Assembly: GCA_016699715.1 (NCBI GenBank)
Contig: CP065007.1
Location: forward strand, 3,483,001 to 3,547,000
From: Candidatus Competibacteraceae bacterium
GTDB lineage: Bacteria; Pseudomonadota; Gammaproteobacteria; Competibacterales; Competibacteraceae
DNA: 64,000 nucleotides
Direction: 5' to 3'
Below are positions 44,495 through 53,300 of the stretch, in pieces; positions within the stretch are counted from its first letter, which is position 1, and each line of letters starts with the position of its first letter. A program made the translations under genes and the position numbers. The notes under the pieces are model-generated. The model made no database searches. It saw only the letters and a list, made by a program, of their open reading frames with translations, and was not told the DNA's origin.

Positions 44495-45010
44495 CTAGCG
44501 AGACGAACCGCCGGCCGATTCCAGTTCGGCCAACCGCTCCGCGAGCATGGCGGCGTTCACGGTGCCCAAGTGGGTATCGACGAGTTCCCCGGCGGGTGAA
44601 ATCAGGAATGTGGTGGGCAAGCCCTTCAGCTCAAATCCGGGCAGAGGCTCCCCGCCGCTCAGCGCGACGGGGAAGGTGATGGCCAGTCGTTCGACAAAGG
44701 CACGGATTTCGGAGGGGGCAATATCCTCAAAATTGACGCCGACCACGGTGGCGCGTTCGTGGTGCTGCTCGTGAAACGTCTGTAATTCCGGCATTTCCAA
44801 CAGACAAGGCGTGCACCAGGTTGCCCAGAAATTGACGATGACCCACCGGCCGCGGAAATCGGCCAGTCGTACCGGCTGGCCGTCTATGCCGGGCTGGGTA
44901 AAGTCCATGCCTTGCGCGCGGGAGAGAGGGTTCAACGCCAGCAATGCCAGCAGTAACAGCGTCGGCCGGAAATCGGTCCGATAAGAGCGACATGAGGCGA
45001 TGGGGGGCAC
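44495..45010 (-). CDS. TlpA/ResA-like thiol-disulfide oxidoreductase
   Basis: A periplasmic thioredoxin-fold protein. The active site is WATWCTPCLLEMP (CxxC), and the cis-Pro block is GLPTTFLISPAGE. A hydrophobic stretch LLLLALLALNPLSRAQ before QGMDFTQPGIDG is a signal peptide or anchor. The reading frame is open up to 45145 and would overlap the next gene; GTG 45010 leaves a short basic N terminus before the hydrophobic core and is my choice, but the start is uncertain. Likely roles are cytochrome c maturation or reduction of periplasmic disulfides. Confidence 0.8.
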   Translation of the reverse strand: MPPIASCRSYRTDFRPTLLLLALLALNPLSRAQGMDFTQPGIDGQPVRLADFRGRWVIVNFWATWCTPCLLEMPELQTFHEQHHERATVVGVNFEDIAPSEIRAFVERLAITFPVALSGGEPLPGFELKGLPTTFLISPAGELVDTHLGTVNAAMLAERLAELESAGGSSR

Positions 45011-45050
45011 TGGGAATCTCGGTTTCGGGGCTCCGTGTGGAGCGGCAAGT

Positions 45051-45356
45051 CTAGGGAGAGTCCGATCGAACCGCGGCATCGCGTACCGCATCCTCTCGGG
45101 CCTTGATCGCTTCGTCGCGTGCGTCCAGGGCATACCGACGTGCATCTTCGTAGGCGCCCGTTTCCAAATGCGCTTGGGCTTTTTGCAGCAGAATCCAGGC
45201 CGCCTGCAAGGCGTTGGGCGCGCGCCGCGCCGCGCCGCTGGCCTCGGCCGACCAAATAGCCTGTCGGGCGTCGCTCATCTCTTGCACGGGGGCGCTCGCG
45301 CAAGCGGCCAGCGCCAATACCGTAACAATCAACAGGGTGGATCCGCGAGTGGACAA
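45051..45356 (-). CDS. DUF4398-type lipoprotein
   Basis: A 101-residue protein with a lipoprotein signal: the lipobox LAAC (Cys19) follows MSTRGSTLLIVTVLALAAC. The mature part (about 25-95) is a helical hairpin rich in Ala and charged residues (DARQAIWSAEASGAARR, LEKAQ-like LLQKAQAHLETGAYEDA), which fits DUF4398. Such proteins often accompany OmpA-type outer-membrane proteins, but none is adjacent. It precedes the TlpA-like gene on the same strand. Function is unknown. Confidence 0.82.
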   Translation of the reverse strand: MSTRGSTLLIVTVLALAACASAPVQEMSDARQAIWSAEASGAARRAPNALQAAWILLQKAQAHLETGAYEDARRYALDARDEAIKAREDAVRDAAVRSDSP

Positions 45357-45541
45357 TGCTTTGAATCTGAGAAGGCGGCAGGCTACTGGGCCTGGCTAGT
45401 AAAACGATGAATTCACTACGTAAACTAGCACTGGTTGTCGAAGTCGTCAAGCCAGTGCGGAAGAGAGAGGCGCCCGATGAACGCAATGCGATTCCGTTGT
45501 GTCGGGTAAACTTATCGCTGAAAGTCCAAGGTGTGGAAAAC

Positions 45542-46138
45542 ATGGCGGAAATATTGATCTTGTACTACAGCCGCACTGGAGGCACCGCCGAGATGGCGCG
45601 CCAAGTGGCTCGGGGCGTGGAGGAAGTGGAAGGCATGATAGCTCGGTTGCGTACCGTACCCGCGGTTTCGACGGTTTGCGAGGCGGTCGAAGACGAAATT
45701 CCAAGCGATGGATCGCCGTATGCGAGTCTGGACGATCTGCGGGAGTGCGTCGGCCTGGCTTTGGGTAGTCCGACCCGTTTCGGCAATATGGCGGCACCGC
45801 TCAAGTACTTTCTGGATTCCACGGGAGGGCTCTGGCTGGCGGGGGCGCTGGCGGGAAAACCGGCGGCGGTATTCGCTTCGGTCTCGACCTTGCACGGCGG
45901 TCACGAATCCACTTTGCTGAGCATGATGCTACCGTTGCTACATCACGGGATGCTGTTGGTGGGGATCCCTTTCACGGAGGCGGCGTTGCATGAAACCCGC
46001 GGCGGCGGAACGCCTTACGGCCCGAGTCACTGGTCCGGGCCGGAATCCAACGCCGTGCTGACCGCCGAGGAAAAACGGTTGTGTCGCGCTTTGGGTCAGC
46101 GGTTGGCGCGGATCGCGCGGCGATTGGAGGCAGCGTGA
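45542..46138 (+). CDS. wrbA: NAD(P)H:quinone oxidoreductase, WrbA family
   Basis: A flavodoxin-fold, FMN-dependent quinone reductase of 198 residues that reduces quinones by two electrons. The FMN-phosphate loop is YYSRTGGTAEMARQVARG near the N terminus. Other conserved blocks are LGSPTRFGNMAAPLKYFLD, FASVSTLHGGHESTLLSM, and GGGTPYGPSHWSG. Start ATG 45542 gives the canonical opening MAEILILYYS; the longer upstream frame has no similarity. Its stop overlaps the GTG of the next gene. Confidence 0.93.
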   Translation: MAEILILYYSRTGGTAEMARQVARGVEEVEGMIARLRTVPAVSTVCEAVEDEIPSDGSPYASLDDLRECVGLALGSPTRFGNMAAPLKYFLDSTGGLWLAGALAGKPAAVFASVSTLHGGHESTLLSMMLPLLHHGMLLVGIPFTEAALHETRGGGTPYGPSHWSGPESNAVLTAEEKRLCRALGQRLARIARRLEAA

Positions 46139-46569
46139 GCCGATTTTGGGGTGGGGTTGCATTAACGGGTTACTTCGGCCTGTTCGGCGTGTTGTTGCTT
46201 TGGTATGCCTGGTTGGAGCCGTCGAGCCGGTTGCCGATCGCTTTGGTGTTGATCCTGCTGGTGGGGCCGCTGCTGGTGCCTTTGCGAGGCCTGCTGCACG
46301 GCCGCCCTTATACCCATGCCTGGACCAGTTTCCTCGCGCTGTTTTATTTTGCGGCCGGGGTTTTCAATGTTGCGGGACCCATGGTTCATCCTTGGATGGC
46401 ATGGCTCGAAATCGGATTTAGCGTGTTGCTGTTTTTGGGCGCGGTTCTGTATGCTCGCTCCCGATCCCGGGAGTGGCGAGCGGCGGCCAGCGGGCTGATC
46501 GTTGCTCCCGCCGCTCACGTTGTTCGGCTTGAGAGCGGCGCGTCCAGGGTAAAACCCAAGGAGCGATGA
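46135..46569 (+). CDS. DUF2069 integral membrane protein
   Basis: A 144-residue protein with four predicted membrane helices: LTGYFGLFGVLLLWYAW, LPIALVLILLVGPLLVPL, FLALFYFAAGVFNVAG and IGFSVLLFLGAVLYAR. The PLRGLLHGRPYTHAW segment between helices 2 and 3 is the signature of the DUF2069 family, frequently found after wrbA in gammaproteobacteria. GTG 46135 overlaps the wrbA stop (GTGA), so the two are translationally coupled. Function is unknown. Confidence 0.85.
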   Translation: MSRFWGGVALTGYFGLFGVLLLWYAWLEPSSRLPIALVLILLVGPLLVPLRGLLHGRPYTHAWTSFLALFYFAAGVFNVAGPMVHPWMAWLEIGFSVLLFLGAVLYARSRSREWRAAASGLIVAPAAHVVRLESGASRVKPKER

Positions 46570-46617
46570 ACCCCACGGTCCTGGCGTGGTCCATATTGCT
46601 GGCATGGTCTACATTGC

Positions 46618-46646
46618 TTGTAAAGATTCAATTAACCATGTTAGCA
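46618..46646 (+). promoter_or_regulatory. Probable sigma-70 promoter of the tRNA-fMet operon
   Basis: TTGTAA (46618-46623) and TTAGCA (46641-46646) are separated by 17 bp and end 13 bp before the tRNA. The match to -35 is fair and to -10 weak, so this is a tentative call supported by position. Confidence 0.4.
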
Positions 46647-46659
46647 TGACCAACTCTGG

Positions 46660-46736
<77 letters not shown>

Positions 46737-46745
46737 AATTCCAAG

Positions 46746-46767
46746 GAAGCCCGTCAAGGGCTTTTTT
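46746..46767 (+). terminator. Hairpin terminator after tRNA-fMet
   Basis: AAGCCC-GTCAA-GGGCTT followed by a run of Ts. It would end or attenuate the tRNA transcript before rimP. Confidence 0.8.
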
Positions 46768-46943
46768 TATGGGGCTGCGTCAGGCGCGTTCAAAGTCAGG
46801 CGCGTTCGAACTGATAAATCGGCGGATCGGCAAGACGGATGCCCACCGGGACTGATGGAGAAGACGGCGCACACGGATAGGCGATGGAACTACCCCAGCT
46901 TGTGTTTTTTTGTGCCGTGAGGGATCAGGCAGATTGGCGAACG

Positions 46944-46968
46944 AAGTGGGCCGCTGGCCCACTTTTTA
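46944..46968 (+). terminator. Second hairpin with T run before rimP
   Basis: AGTGGGCC-GCT-GGCCCACT followed by TTTTATTT, ending about 14 bp before the rimP start. It could act as a terminator or attenuator controlling entry into the rimP-nusA-infB genes. In E. coli this region is also subject to transcription control. Confidence 0.7.
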
Positions 46969-46981
46969 TTTGGTGATCGAG

Positions 46982-47440
46982 ATGCGCCAGGATTTTCAGA
47001 TGCTCCGGCGGATAGTGGCCGCCACAGTGGAATCGATGGGCTATGAACTGGTAGGCGTGGAGTTCCACCCGCGCTCCACCAACGCGCTGTTGCGAATTTA
47101 TATCGACGGCGAAAACGGAATCACTCTGGATGACTGCCAGCGGGTCAGTCATCAACTGAGCGGCGTGCTGGATGTCGAGGACCCAATCGCCGGGTCATAC
47201 ACCCTGGAGATTTCTTCGCCCGGGTTGGACCGTCCGCTGTTCGAGGCCAAGCATTTTGCGCGCTTTGCCGGCGCGGTGGTTCGAATCCAGCTCAGAGAAC
47301 CGCTGGATGGGCGGCGGAAACTGGTCGGGCACCTACTTGGGATGCGCGGCGATGACGTGGTGATCGCGGGCAGCGACGGGCAGGAATGGGAGGTGCCGCT
47401 TGAGCGGATCGAGAAAGCTCGGTTGGTACCCCAACTCTAA
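46982..47440 (+). CDS. rimP: Ribosome maturation factor RimP
   Basis: RimP is needed for 30S subunit maturation. The 152-residue protein has the N-terminal alpha/beta domain (LLRIYIDGENGITLDDCQRV) with the signature YTLEISSPGLDRPLFEAKHF, and a C-terminal SH3-like domain (about 90-152). ATG 46982 gives the usual length; an open frame upstream to 46910 runs through the hairpin and is not supported. First protein gene of the operon, 44 bp before nusA. Confidence 0.94.
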   Translation: MRQDFQMLRRIVAATVESMGYELVGVEFHPRSTNALLRIYIDGENGITLDDCQRVSHQLSGVLDVEDPIAGSYTLEISSPGLDRPLFEAKHFARFAGAVVRIQLREPLDGRRKLVGHLLGMRGDDVVIAGSDGQEWEVPLERIEKARLVPQL

Positions 47441-47484
47441 AGGCAGGATGACAGCGTGCGGCTCCGGCTGGGAGGCAGAACGAC

Positions 47485-49077
47485 ATGCGCGTTAAAGATA
47501 GCGTTAGCGCTAAAGACAGCAAAGAAGGCCACAAAGAAATTCTGCTGGTTGTGGACGCCGTTTCCAATGAAAGAGGCGTCAGCAAGGAAATCATTTTTAG
47601 CGCCCTGGAAATTGCGCTGGCATCGGCGGCCAAGAAGCGCTACGAGGGCGATCCCGACGTGCGGGTGACGATCAACCGGCGGATCGGCAGTTATGAAACC
47701 TTCCGGCGTTGGCTGGTCGTGGAAGATGCCACGCAGATCGAGAGTCCCGATCGGCAGATGAACCTTGAAGATGCGAGCCGAATCCAGGCGGATGTCCAGG
47801 CCGGTGGCTATATCGAGATCCTCCTGGAGAACGCCGATTTTGGCGGCCGCATTGCCGCGCAGACCGCCAAGCAAGTCATCGTCCAGAAAGTGCGGGACGC
47901 CGAGCGAGCGCAGATCGTGGATGCCTATCTGCACCGCAAGGGTGAGTTGATCGGTGGGGTGGTCAAGCGCCTGGAGCGGGATCGGGATCGGGATCGACGG
48001 TCGGAGCGTAGCGAGCGGTCGGAGCGTAGCGATGTGATCCTGGATGTGGGTGGCAACGTTGAAGCCAAAATCATGGGCGAGGATCAGATTCCCCGCGAAT
48101 CGTTCCGGACTGGCGAGCGGGTGCGGGGCTACCTGAAGGATGTTCGCGCCGAAAGCCGCGGTCCCCAGCTCTTCGTCAGCCGGGTGGCGCCAGAATTTCT
48201 GAGTGCGCTGTTCTCGCTGGAAGTACCCGAAATCAACCAAGGCATCATTGAGATCAAGGGTGCGGCGCGTGATCCCGGCTCGCGAGCCAAGATCGCGGTC
48301 AAGAGCAAGGATGCCCGCATTGATCCCATCGGCGCCTGCGTGGGCATGCGTGGTGCCCGGGTGCAAAGCGTGACCAACGAGTTGGCCGGCGAGCGGGTGG
48401 ATATCGTGCAATGGGATGACGATCCGGTCCGCTTTGTGATGAATGCGATGTCGCCGGCCGAAGTTGAATCGGTCATCGTCGACGAGGACGCGCACAGCAT
48501 GGATATCATCGTCGCCGACGAAAAACAGTTGGCGCAGGCGATCGGCAAGGGGGGGCAGAACGTGCAGTTGGCGAGCCGGCTGACTGGCTGGACGCTGAAC
48601 GTGATGACCCGGACCCAGGCCCAGGCCAAGCGTGGTCAGGAGGACGAAGGCTTGTCGCGCATGTTTGTGGAGCAGTTGGGGGTCGATGAAGAGATCGCCA
48701 CGATCCTGGTGCGTGAAGGGTTCGCCGGCTTGGAAGAAGTCGCCTACGTACCTGTCCACGAGATGCTGGAGATTCCGGAGTTCGATCAGGAGATCGTCGA
48801 GGAATTGCGTGGGCACGCGCGCGATGTGCTGCTGACGCGTGCCATCGCCGCCGAAGAAGAGATTGACAGCACCCGGCCGGCCGAGGATTTGCTGGGGATG
48901 GACGGCATGGATGAGGAATTGGCTTTTATGTTGGCTAGTAGCGGGATCACGACCATGGAGGATTTGGCCGAGCTATCGGTGGACGATCTCAACGATATAG
49001 CCGGATTGGATGACGAACGGGCCGCGAAACTGATCATGACGGCGCGAGCGCCTTGGTTTTCGAATGACGAGCGGTAG
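47485..49077 (+). CDS. nusA: Transcription termination/antitermination factor NusA
   Basis: NusA binds RNA polymerase and modulates pausing, termination and antitermination. Its 530 residues comprise the N-terminal polymerase-binding domain, an S1 domain (about 130-215), two KH domains (with DPGSRAKIAVKSKDARIDPI, GACVGMRGARVQ and IGKGGQNVQLAS) and two acidic C-terminal repeats, typical of gammaproteobacteria. Inside the S1 domain is an insertion of about 15 residues made of RDRDRD and RSERSE repeats (47979-48033) that E. coli NusA lacks. GGGAGG lies upstream of ATG 47485. Confidence 0.95.
   Translation: MRVKDSVSAKDSKEGHKEILLVVDAVSNERGVSKEIIFSALEIALASAAKKRYEGDPDVRVTINRRIGSYETFRRWLVVEDATQIESPDRQMNLEDASRIQADVQAGGYIEILLENADFGGRIAAQTAKQVIVQKVRDAERAQIVDAYLHRKGELIGGVVKRLERDRDRDRRSERSERSERSDVILDVGGNVEAKIMGEDQIPRESFRTGERVRGYLKDVRAESRGPQLFVSRVAPEFLSALFSLEVPEINQGIIEIKGAARDPGSRAKIAVKSKDARIDPIGACVGMRGARVQSVTNELAGERVDIVQWDDDPVRFVMNAMSPAEVESVIVDEDAHSMDIIVADEKQLAQAIGKGGQNVQLASRLTGWTLNVMTRTQAQAKRGQEDEGLSRMFVEQLGVDEEIATILVREGFAGLEEVAYVPVHEMLEIPEFDQEIVEELRGHARDVLLTRAIAAEEEIDSTRPAEDLLGMDGMDEELAFMLASSGITTMEDLAELSVDDLNDIAGLDDERAAKLIMTARAPWFSNDER
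47979..48033 (+). repeat. Short in-frame tandem repeats inside the NusA S1 domain
   Basis: GGATCG is repeated three times (47979-47996), then an 18-bp unit (starting CGGTCGGAGCGTAGCGA) is repeated twice (47998-48033). They encode RDRDRDRRSERSERSERSD. Both unit lengths are multiples of three, so copy number can change without breaking the frame. Confidence 0.8.
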
Positions 49078-49107
49078 ATGGGAACGAGCTTGGGCTGGGG
49101 GTGGTAA

Positions 49108-51852
49108 ATGACGGATGTAACGGTCAAGCAGTTTGCAACGGTCGTCGGCATACCGGTGGATCGCCTGTTGGAACAGTTTGCTGAAGCCGGTATACCGGTT
49201 GGCGGCGCGGAAGTGACGATTACGGAAAAGCAGAAAATGGATCTATTGGCGCACTTGCGCAAGAGCCACGGTAACCGACCGCTCCAAGGCACGGCGGCCG
49301 AACCCAAACGGATTACGCTTAAGCGTAAGACCCATAGTGAAATCAAGATGGCTGGCGGGGGTGGTGGGCAAATTAAAACCGTCAGCGTCGAGGTGCGCAA
49401 AAAGCGTACCTATGTCAAGCGCGGTTTGGCTGAGGAAGACACTTCCCGTCAGCGTGAGCCCACACCGGTCGAGTCGTTCGCGCCAACGGTGGACGCGGAA
49501 GAACGGCTCCATCATGGAGAAGAAGCCAGTAACGCGCGGTCCGAGCCAGCGGTGGTGACAGCAGTGCAACCGCAGCCGTCGGAACAGGAAGCCCGTCGCC
49601 TGGCCGAAGCCGAGGAAGAAGCCCGTCGCCTGGCCGAAGCCGAGGAAGAAGCCCGTCGCCTGGCCGAAGCCGAGGAAGAAGCCCGTCGGGCGCAACAAGC
49701 AGCCGCTATCTCCCAATCCACCGAAACGACGGCTCGCCGGATCACCGATACCACGCCGGTATTGGTCCAAATTGAGCGGCGCGCCGAACCGAGTGCCTCA
49801 GCAGAGAGAGGCGTTAAAGGCGTTAAAGGCGGGAAATCGCCGGAGCCGGTGTCGGAGCCAAAAGCGGTCAGAAAGCGTCCCGAGGCACCGGCCCGGAGCA
49901 CGCCCAAGCCACGCGGCGAAAGCGGAGCCGGTGCGCCGGGCCAGCGCCGGGAAGCGGGGAGTGGCGGGGAGCGGTTCTCGCCTGGGCGCGGTGAATCGAA
50001 GGAAGCGATATCCAACAAGGGCGACCGGCGCAAACCCAGGAAGAGCAGGGGGGCGAAGTCCTCCGCGCCGCCGCAGCGGCATGGTTTTGCCAAGCCCACC
50101 GCGCCAGTGGTGCGCGAGGTGGCGCTGCCCGAAACCATCAGCGTCATTGATCTGGCCCAGAAGATGTCGGTCAAAGCCACCGAAGTCATCAAGACGCTGT
50201 TGAAGATGGGGATGATGGTCACCATCAACCAGATGATCGACCAGGAAACCGCCGCGCTGGCTGTCGAGGAGATGGGGCATACCTACAAGCTCCTCAACGA
50301 AAACGCGCTGGAAGAAGAACTGACCGCCGAAACTGGCGGCGAGGCGATGCCGCGCCCGCCGGTGGTCACCATCATGGGTCATGTGGACCACGGCAAGACC
50401 TCGTTGCTCGATTATATTCGTCGGACCCGGGTCGCGGCTGGCGAGGCGGGTGGTATCACCCAGCACATCGGCGCGTATCACTTGCGTACTCCGAAAGGCG
50501 TGATTACCTTCCTCGACACGCCAGGTCACGCCGCGTTCACCGCCATGCGCGCACGCGGCGCCAAGGCCACCGACGTCGTGGTGCTGGTGGTGGCGGCCGA
50601 CGACGGTGTGATGCCACAAACGATCGAAGCCGTTCAACATGCCCGCGCCGCCGGGGTGCCGATCGTGGTGGCGGTCAACAAAATGGACAAGGCCGGCGCC
50701 GATCCGGACCGGGTCAAGAGCGAGCTGTCGGCCCAGGGCGTCATCTCCGAAGAGTGGGGTGGTGACACCCTGTTTACCTATGTGTCCGCCAAGAGCGGCG
50801 CGGGTGTGGACGAGTTGCTCGACCAAATTCTGGTGCAGGCCGAAGTGCTGGAATTACACGCGCCAGTGGATGGTTTGGCCAAGGGCGTGGTGATCGAATC
50901 GCGGCTGGACAAGGGCCGAGGCCCGGTGGCGACCGTGCTGGTGCAAAGCGGCACCTTGCGCAAGGGCGATGTGATTCTGAGCGGCCTCGAATACGGTCGG
51001 GTGCGCGCCATGCTCAGCGAGACTGGGCAGAATACAAGCGAAGCTGGCCCCTCGATTCCGGTGGAAGTGCTCGGCCTGTCCGGCACCCCCAAGGCGGGCG
51101 ATGACGTCATCGCGGTTGCCGACGAGCGCAAGGCCCGCGAAATCGCCCTGTTCCGCCAAGGCAAGGCCCGCGAGGAACAGACTCGCAAGCCAGTCATGGA
51201 TATCGACGGCATCTCCCGGCAATTCGAGGCCGGGGAAATCAATATGCTTAATGTGGTGCTGAAGGCCGATGTGCAGGGTTCCGCCGAGGCCATCGTGGAC
51301 GCGCTGGCCCGATTGTCCACCGCCGAAGTGCAGGTCAAGATCATCGCCAGCGGCGTCGGTGGCATCAACGAATCCGATATCAATCTGGCGAAGACCTCCA
51401 AGGCCATCATCATCGGTTTCAACGTTCGCGCCGACAGTGTCGCCAAGCGGCTGGCCGAAGAGGAAGGGCTGAAGCTGCACTATTACAGCATCATCTACGA
51501 ACTCATCGACGACGTAAAACGCGCGATGGTCGGCATGCTCAAGCCAGCCTTCAAGGAAGAGATCGTCGGCTTGGCCGAGGTGCGCGATGTGTTCCGCTCG
51601 CCCAAGTTCGGCGTGGTGGCCGGCTGCATGGTGGTGGATGGGGTGGTGCGCCGCAACAATCCGATTCGGGTGCTGCGCAACAACGTGGTGATTTTCGAAG
51701 GCGCGCTGGATTCATTGCGGCGGTTCAAGGACGATGTTGGCGAAGTGCGCGCCGGTACCGAATGCGGTGTGGGCGTACGCAACTATAACGACATCCGCCA
51801 GGGCGACCATATCGAAGTCTTCGAGCGGGTGCAGGTGGAGCGCACCTTGTAG
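49108..51852 (+). CDS. infB: Translation initiation factor IF-2
   Basis: A GTPase delivering initiator tRNA to the 30S subunit; 914 residues. The N-terminal IF2_N domain (VKQFATVVGIPVDRLLEQF) is followed by a long charged linker with an EEARRLAEAE repeat, a second IF2_N domain (IDLAQKMSVKATEVIKTLL), the G domain with G1 GHVDHGKTSL, G3 DTPGH and G4 NKMDK, and C-terminal domains ending in the tRNA-binding part (GTECGVGVRNYNDIRQGD). Overall size matches gammaproteobacterial IF-2. It shares the nusA transcript and lies 30 bp downstream. Confidence 0.96.
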   Translation: MTDVTVKQFATVVGIPVDRLLEQFAEAGIPVGGAEVTITEKQKMDLLAHLRKSHGNRPLQGTAAEPKRITLKRKTHSEIKMAGGGGGQIKTVSVEVRKKRTYVKRGLAEEDTSRQREPTPVESFAPTVDAEERLHHGEEASNARSEPAVVTAVQPQPSEQEARRLAEAEEEARRLAEAEEEARRLAEAEEEARRAQQAAAISQSTETTARRITDTTPVLVQIERRAEPSASAERGVKGVKGGKSPEPVSEPKAVRKRPEAPARSTPKPRGESGAGAPGQRREAGSGGERFSPGRGESKEAISNKGDRRKPRKSRGAKSSAPPQRHGFAKPTAPVVREVALPETISVIDLAQKMSVKATEVIKTLLKMGMMVTINQMIDQETAALAVEEMGHTYKLLNENALEEELTAETGGEAMPRPPVVTIMGHVDHGKTSLLDYIRRTRVAAGEAGGITQHIGAYHLRTPKGVITFLDTPGHAAFTAMRARGAKATDVVVLVVAADDGVMPQTIEAVQHARAAGVPIVVAVNKMDKAGADPDRVKSELSAQGVISEEWGGDTLFTYVSAKSGAGVDELLDQILVQAEVLELHAPVDGLAKGVVIESRLDKGRGPVATVLVQSGTLRKGDVILSGLEYGRVRAMLSETGQNTSEAGPSIPVEVLGLSGTPKAGDDVIAVADERKAREIALFRQGKAREEQTRKPVMDIDGISRQFEAGEINMLNVVLKADVQGSAEAIVDALARLSTAEVQVKIIASGVGGINESDINLAKTSKAIIIGFNVRADSVAKRLAEEEGLKLHYYSIIYELIDDVKRAMVGMLKPAFKEEIVGLAEVRDVFRSPKFGVVAGCMVVDGVVRRNNPIRVLRNNVVIFEGALDSLRRFKDDVGEVRAGTECGVGVRNYNDIRQGDHIEVFERVQVERTL
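49588..49677 (+). repeat. 30-bp tandem repeat in infB, 3 perfect copies
   Basis: Three perfect copies of a 30-bp unit, with the first 11 bases of a fourth, encode (EARRLAEAEE)3 in the helical linker of IF-2. The repeats are identical at DNA level, so they expanded recently and can change copy number in frame. Confidence 0.9.
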
Positions 51853-51876
51853 CGGACACCGCGGAGTGATCGAGCG

Positions 51877-52293
51877 ATGATGAAACCCTCCTCCCGTACC
51901 CGTCGGGTGGGTGAACAGATCCGTCGGGAACTGGCGGATCTGATCCGCGCCGAACTGCGCGATCCACGGCTGACCCTGGTGTCGATGACCAGCGTCGAGG
52001 TTAGCCGCGATTTGGCATATGCCCGAATTTACGTCACCTCGATGGGCGAGCCGGCCGAACGGGTCGAGCAGGTCGCCGAACTCAATCGCGCCGCGCCACT
52101 CCTGCGTCGCGAGCTGGGCCGGCGCATGCACATCCGTATCGTGCCAAAGTTGGAATTCCGCTACGACGAGGTGGTGGAGCGCGCCGCCCGGCTGTCGGCG
52201 TTGATCGATGCCGCGGTGGCCGCCGACGCCGACCGCCACCACGATGAGCCGGCGGTAGACGATGGCGCCGGTCCGGAGGAGCGCCAGGAATGA
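51877..52293 (+). CDS. rbfA: Ribosome-binding factor A
   Basis: RbfA assists late 30S assembly and cold adaptation. The 138-residue protein has a KH-like fold with SRTRRVGEQIRRELADLI near the N terminus, DPRLTLVSMTSVEVSRDLAYA and the end of the fold HIRIVPKLEFRYDEVVERA. The C-terminal 25 residues are Asp/His-rich and variable. Its stop overlaps the truB start by four bases. ATG 51880 is an equally possible start one codon later. Confidence 0.94.
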   Translation: MMKPSSRTRRVGEQIRRELADLIRAELRDPRLTLVSMTSVEVSRDLAYARIYVTSMGEPAERVEQVAELNRAAPLLRRELGRRMHIRIVPKLEFRYDEVVERAARLSALIDAAVAADADRHHDEPAVDDGAGPEERQE

Positions 52294-53210
52294 GCGAGCG
52301 CCGTCCGCGCCGTGCGGTGAGCGGCGTGCTGCTGCTGGACAAGCCGGTCGGCTGGACTTCGAACGCGGCGCTGCAAGCAGTCAAGCACTTGTATCAGGCC
52401 GCCAAGGCCGGGCATACCGGCAGCCTCGATCCGCTGGCCAGCGGCCTGTTGCCGATTTGTCTGGGCGAGGCCACCAAGCTGTCCGGATTTTTGTTGAACG
52501 CCGACAAGGGGTACCGATTTACCTGCCGGTTGGGAGTGACCACCGCGACCGGCGACGCCGAAGGTGAAGTAGTGGCCGTTCGCCCAGTGGGACCGCTAAG
52601 CCGGGAATCGATGGAGGCGGCGCTGCGGCGGTTCGTGGGCACGATCCAGCAAATCCCGCCGATGTACTCCGCGCTGAAGCATAACGGCCAGCCGCTGTAC
52701 AAGCTGGCACGCAAGGGAATTGAGATCGAACGCGCACCGCGCGAGGTGACCGTCCGCGAGTTGCGTTTGCTGCGCCTGGAAGACGAGGAGTTGGAGTGTG
52801 AGCTGCGTTGTTCCAAGGGCACTTATGTCCGGACGCTGGCCGCTGACCTGGGGGAGATGCTGGGGTGCGGCGCGCACGTTGCGGCGTTGCGGCGCACCGC
52901 GGTGGAGCCCTACGATGCCGCGAGGATGGTAACACTGGAGTCGTTGCGCGAGCGAGCCGAACAGGGGCTGGCGGCGCTGGATGCGGAGCTGCTGCCTCCG
53001 GACAGCGCGGTGGTGCGGTGGCCGGTGGTGCGGGTGGTGGGGGATGCCGCCTTTTATTTGCGGCAGGGCCAGCCGGTGCTGGTGCCGCGCGCTCCTTCCC
53101 AAGGCTGGGTGCGTTTGTATCAGGATGAACAGTGTTTTTTCGGTATCGGCGAAATCCTCGACGATGGCCGGGTCGCGCCGCGCCGGTTGCTGGCCTGTGA
53201 AGTTCCGTGA
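52290..53210 (+). CDS. truB: tRNA pseudouridine-55 synthase
   Basis: TruB makes pseudouridine 55 in the T loop of tRNAs. The catalytic Asp is in AGHTGSLDPLASGLLPICLG. Other conserved parts are GVLLLDKPVGWTSN, MYSALKHNGQPLYKLARKG and CSKGTYVRTLAADLGEMLG. A C-terminal PUA-type domain follows (about 245-306). Length 306, normal. The gene is translationally coupled to rbfA. Confidence 0.95.
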   Translation: MSERRPRRAVSGVLLLDKPVGWTSNAALQAVKHLYQAAKAGHTGSLDPLASGLLPICLGEATKLSGFLLNADKGYRFTCRLGVTTATGDAEGEVVAVRPVGPLSRESMEAALRRFVGTIQQIPPMYSALKHNGQPLYKLARKGIEIERAPREVTVRELRLLRLEDEELECELRCSKGTYVRTLAADLGEMLGCGAHVAALRRTAVEPYDAARMVTLESLRERAEQGLAALDAELLPPDSAVVRWPVVRVVGDAAFYLRQGQPVLVPRAPSQGWVRLYQDEQCFFGIGEILDDGRVAPRRLLACEVP

Positions 53211-53300
53211 CAAGGTTTGCTTGTTGCCTGACCTTGAATAGAGCTAACATCCCTCGCTTTATTGAATTGACTGATCGAATCTGAATTGGAGTTTGACTTT

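Noticed and set aside
46910..46981. Longer start for rimP
   Set aside because: The extra residues would be encoded by the hairpin-terminator region and have no family counterpart.
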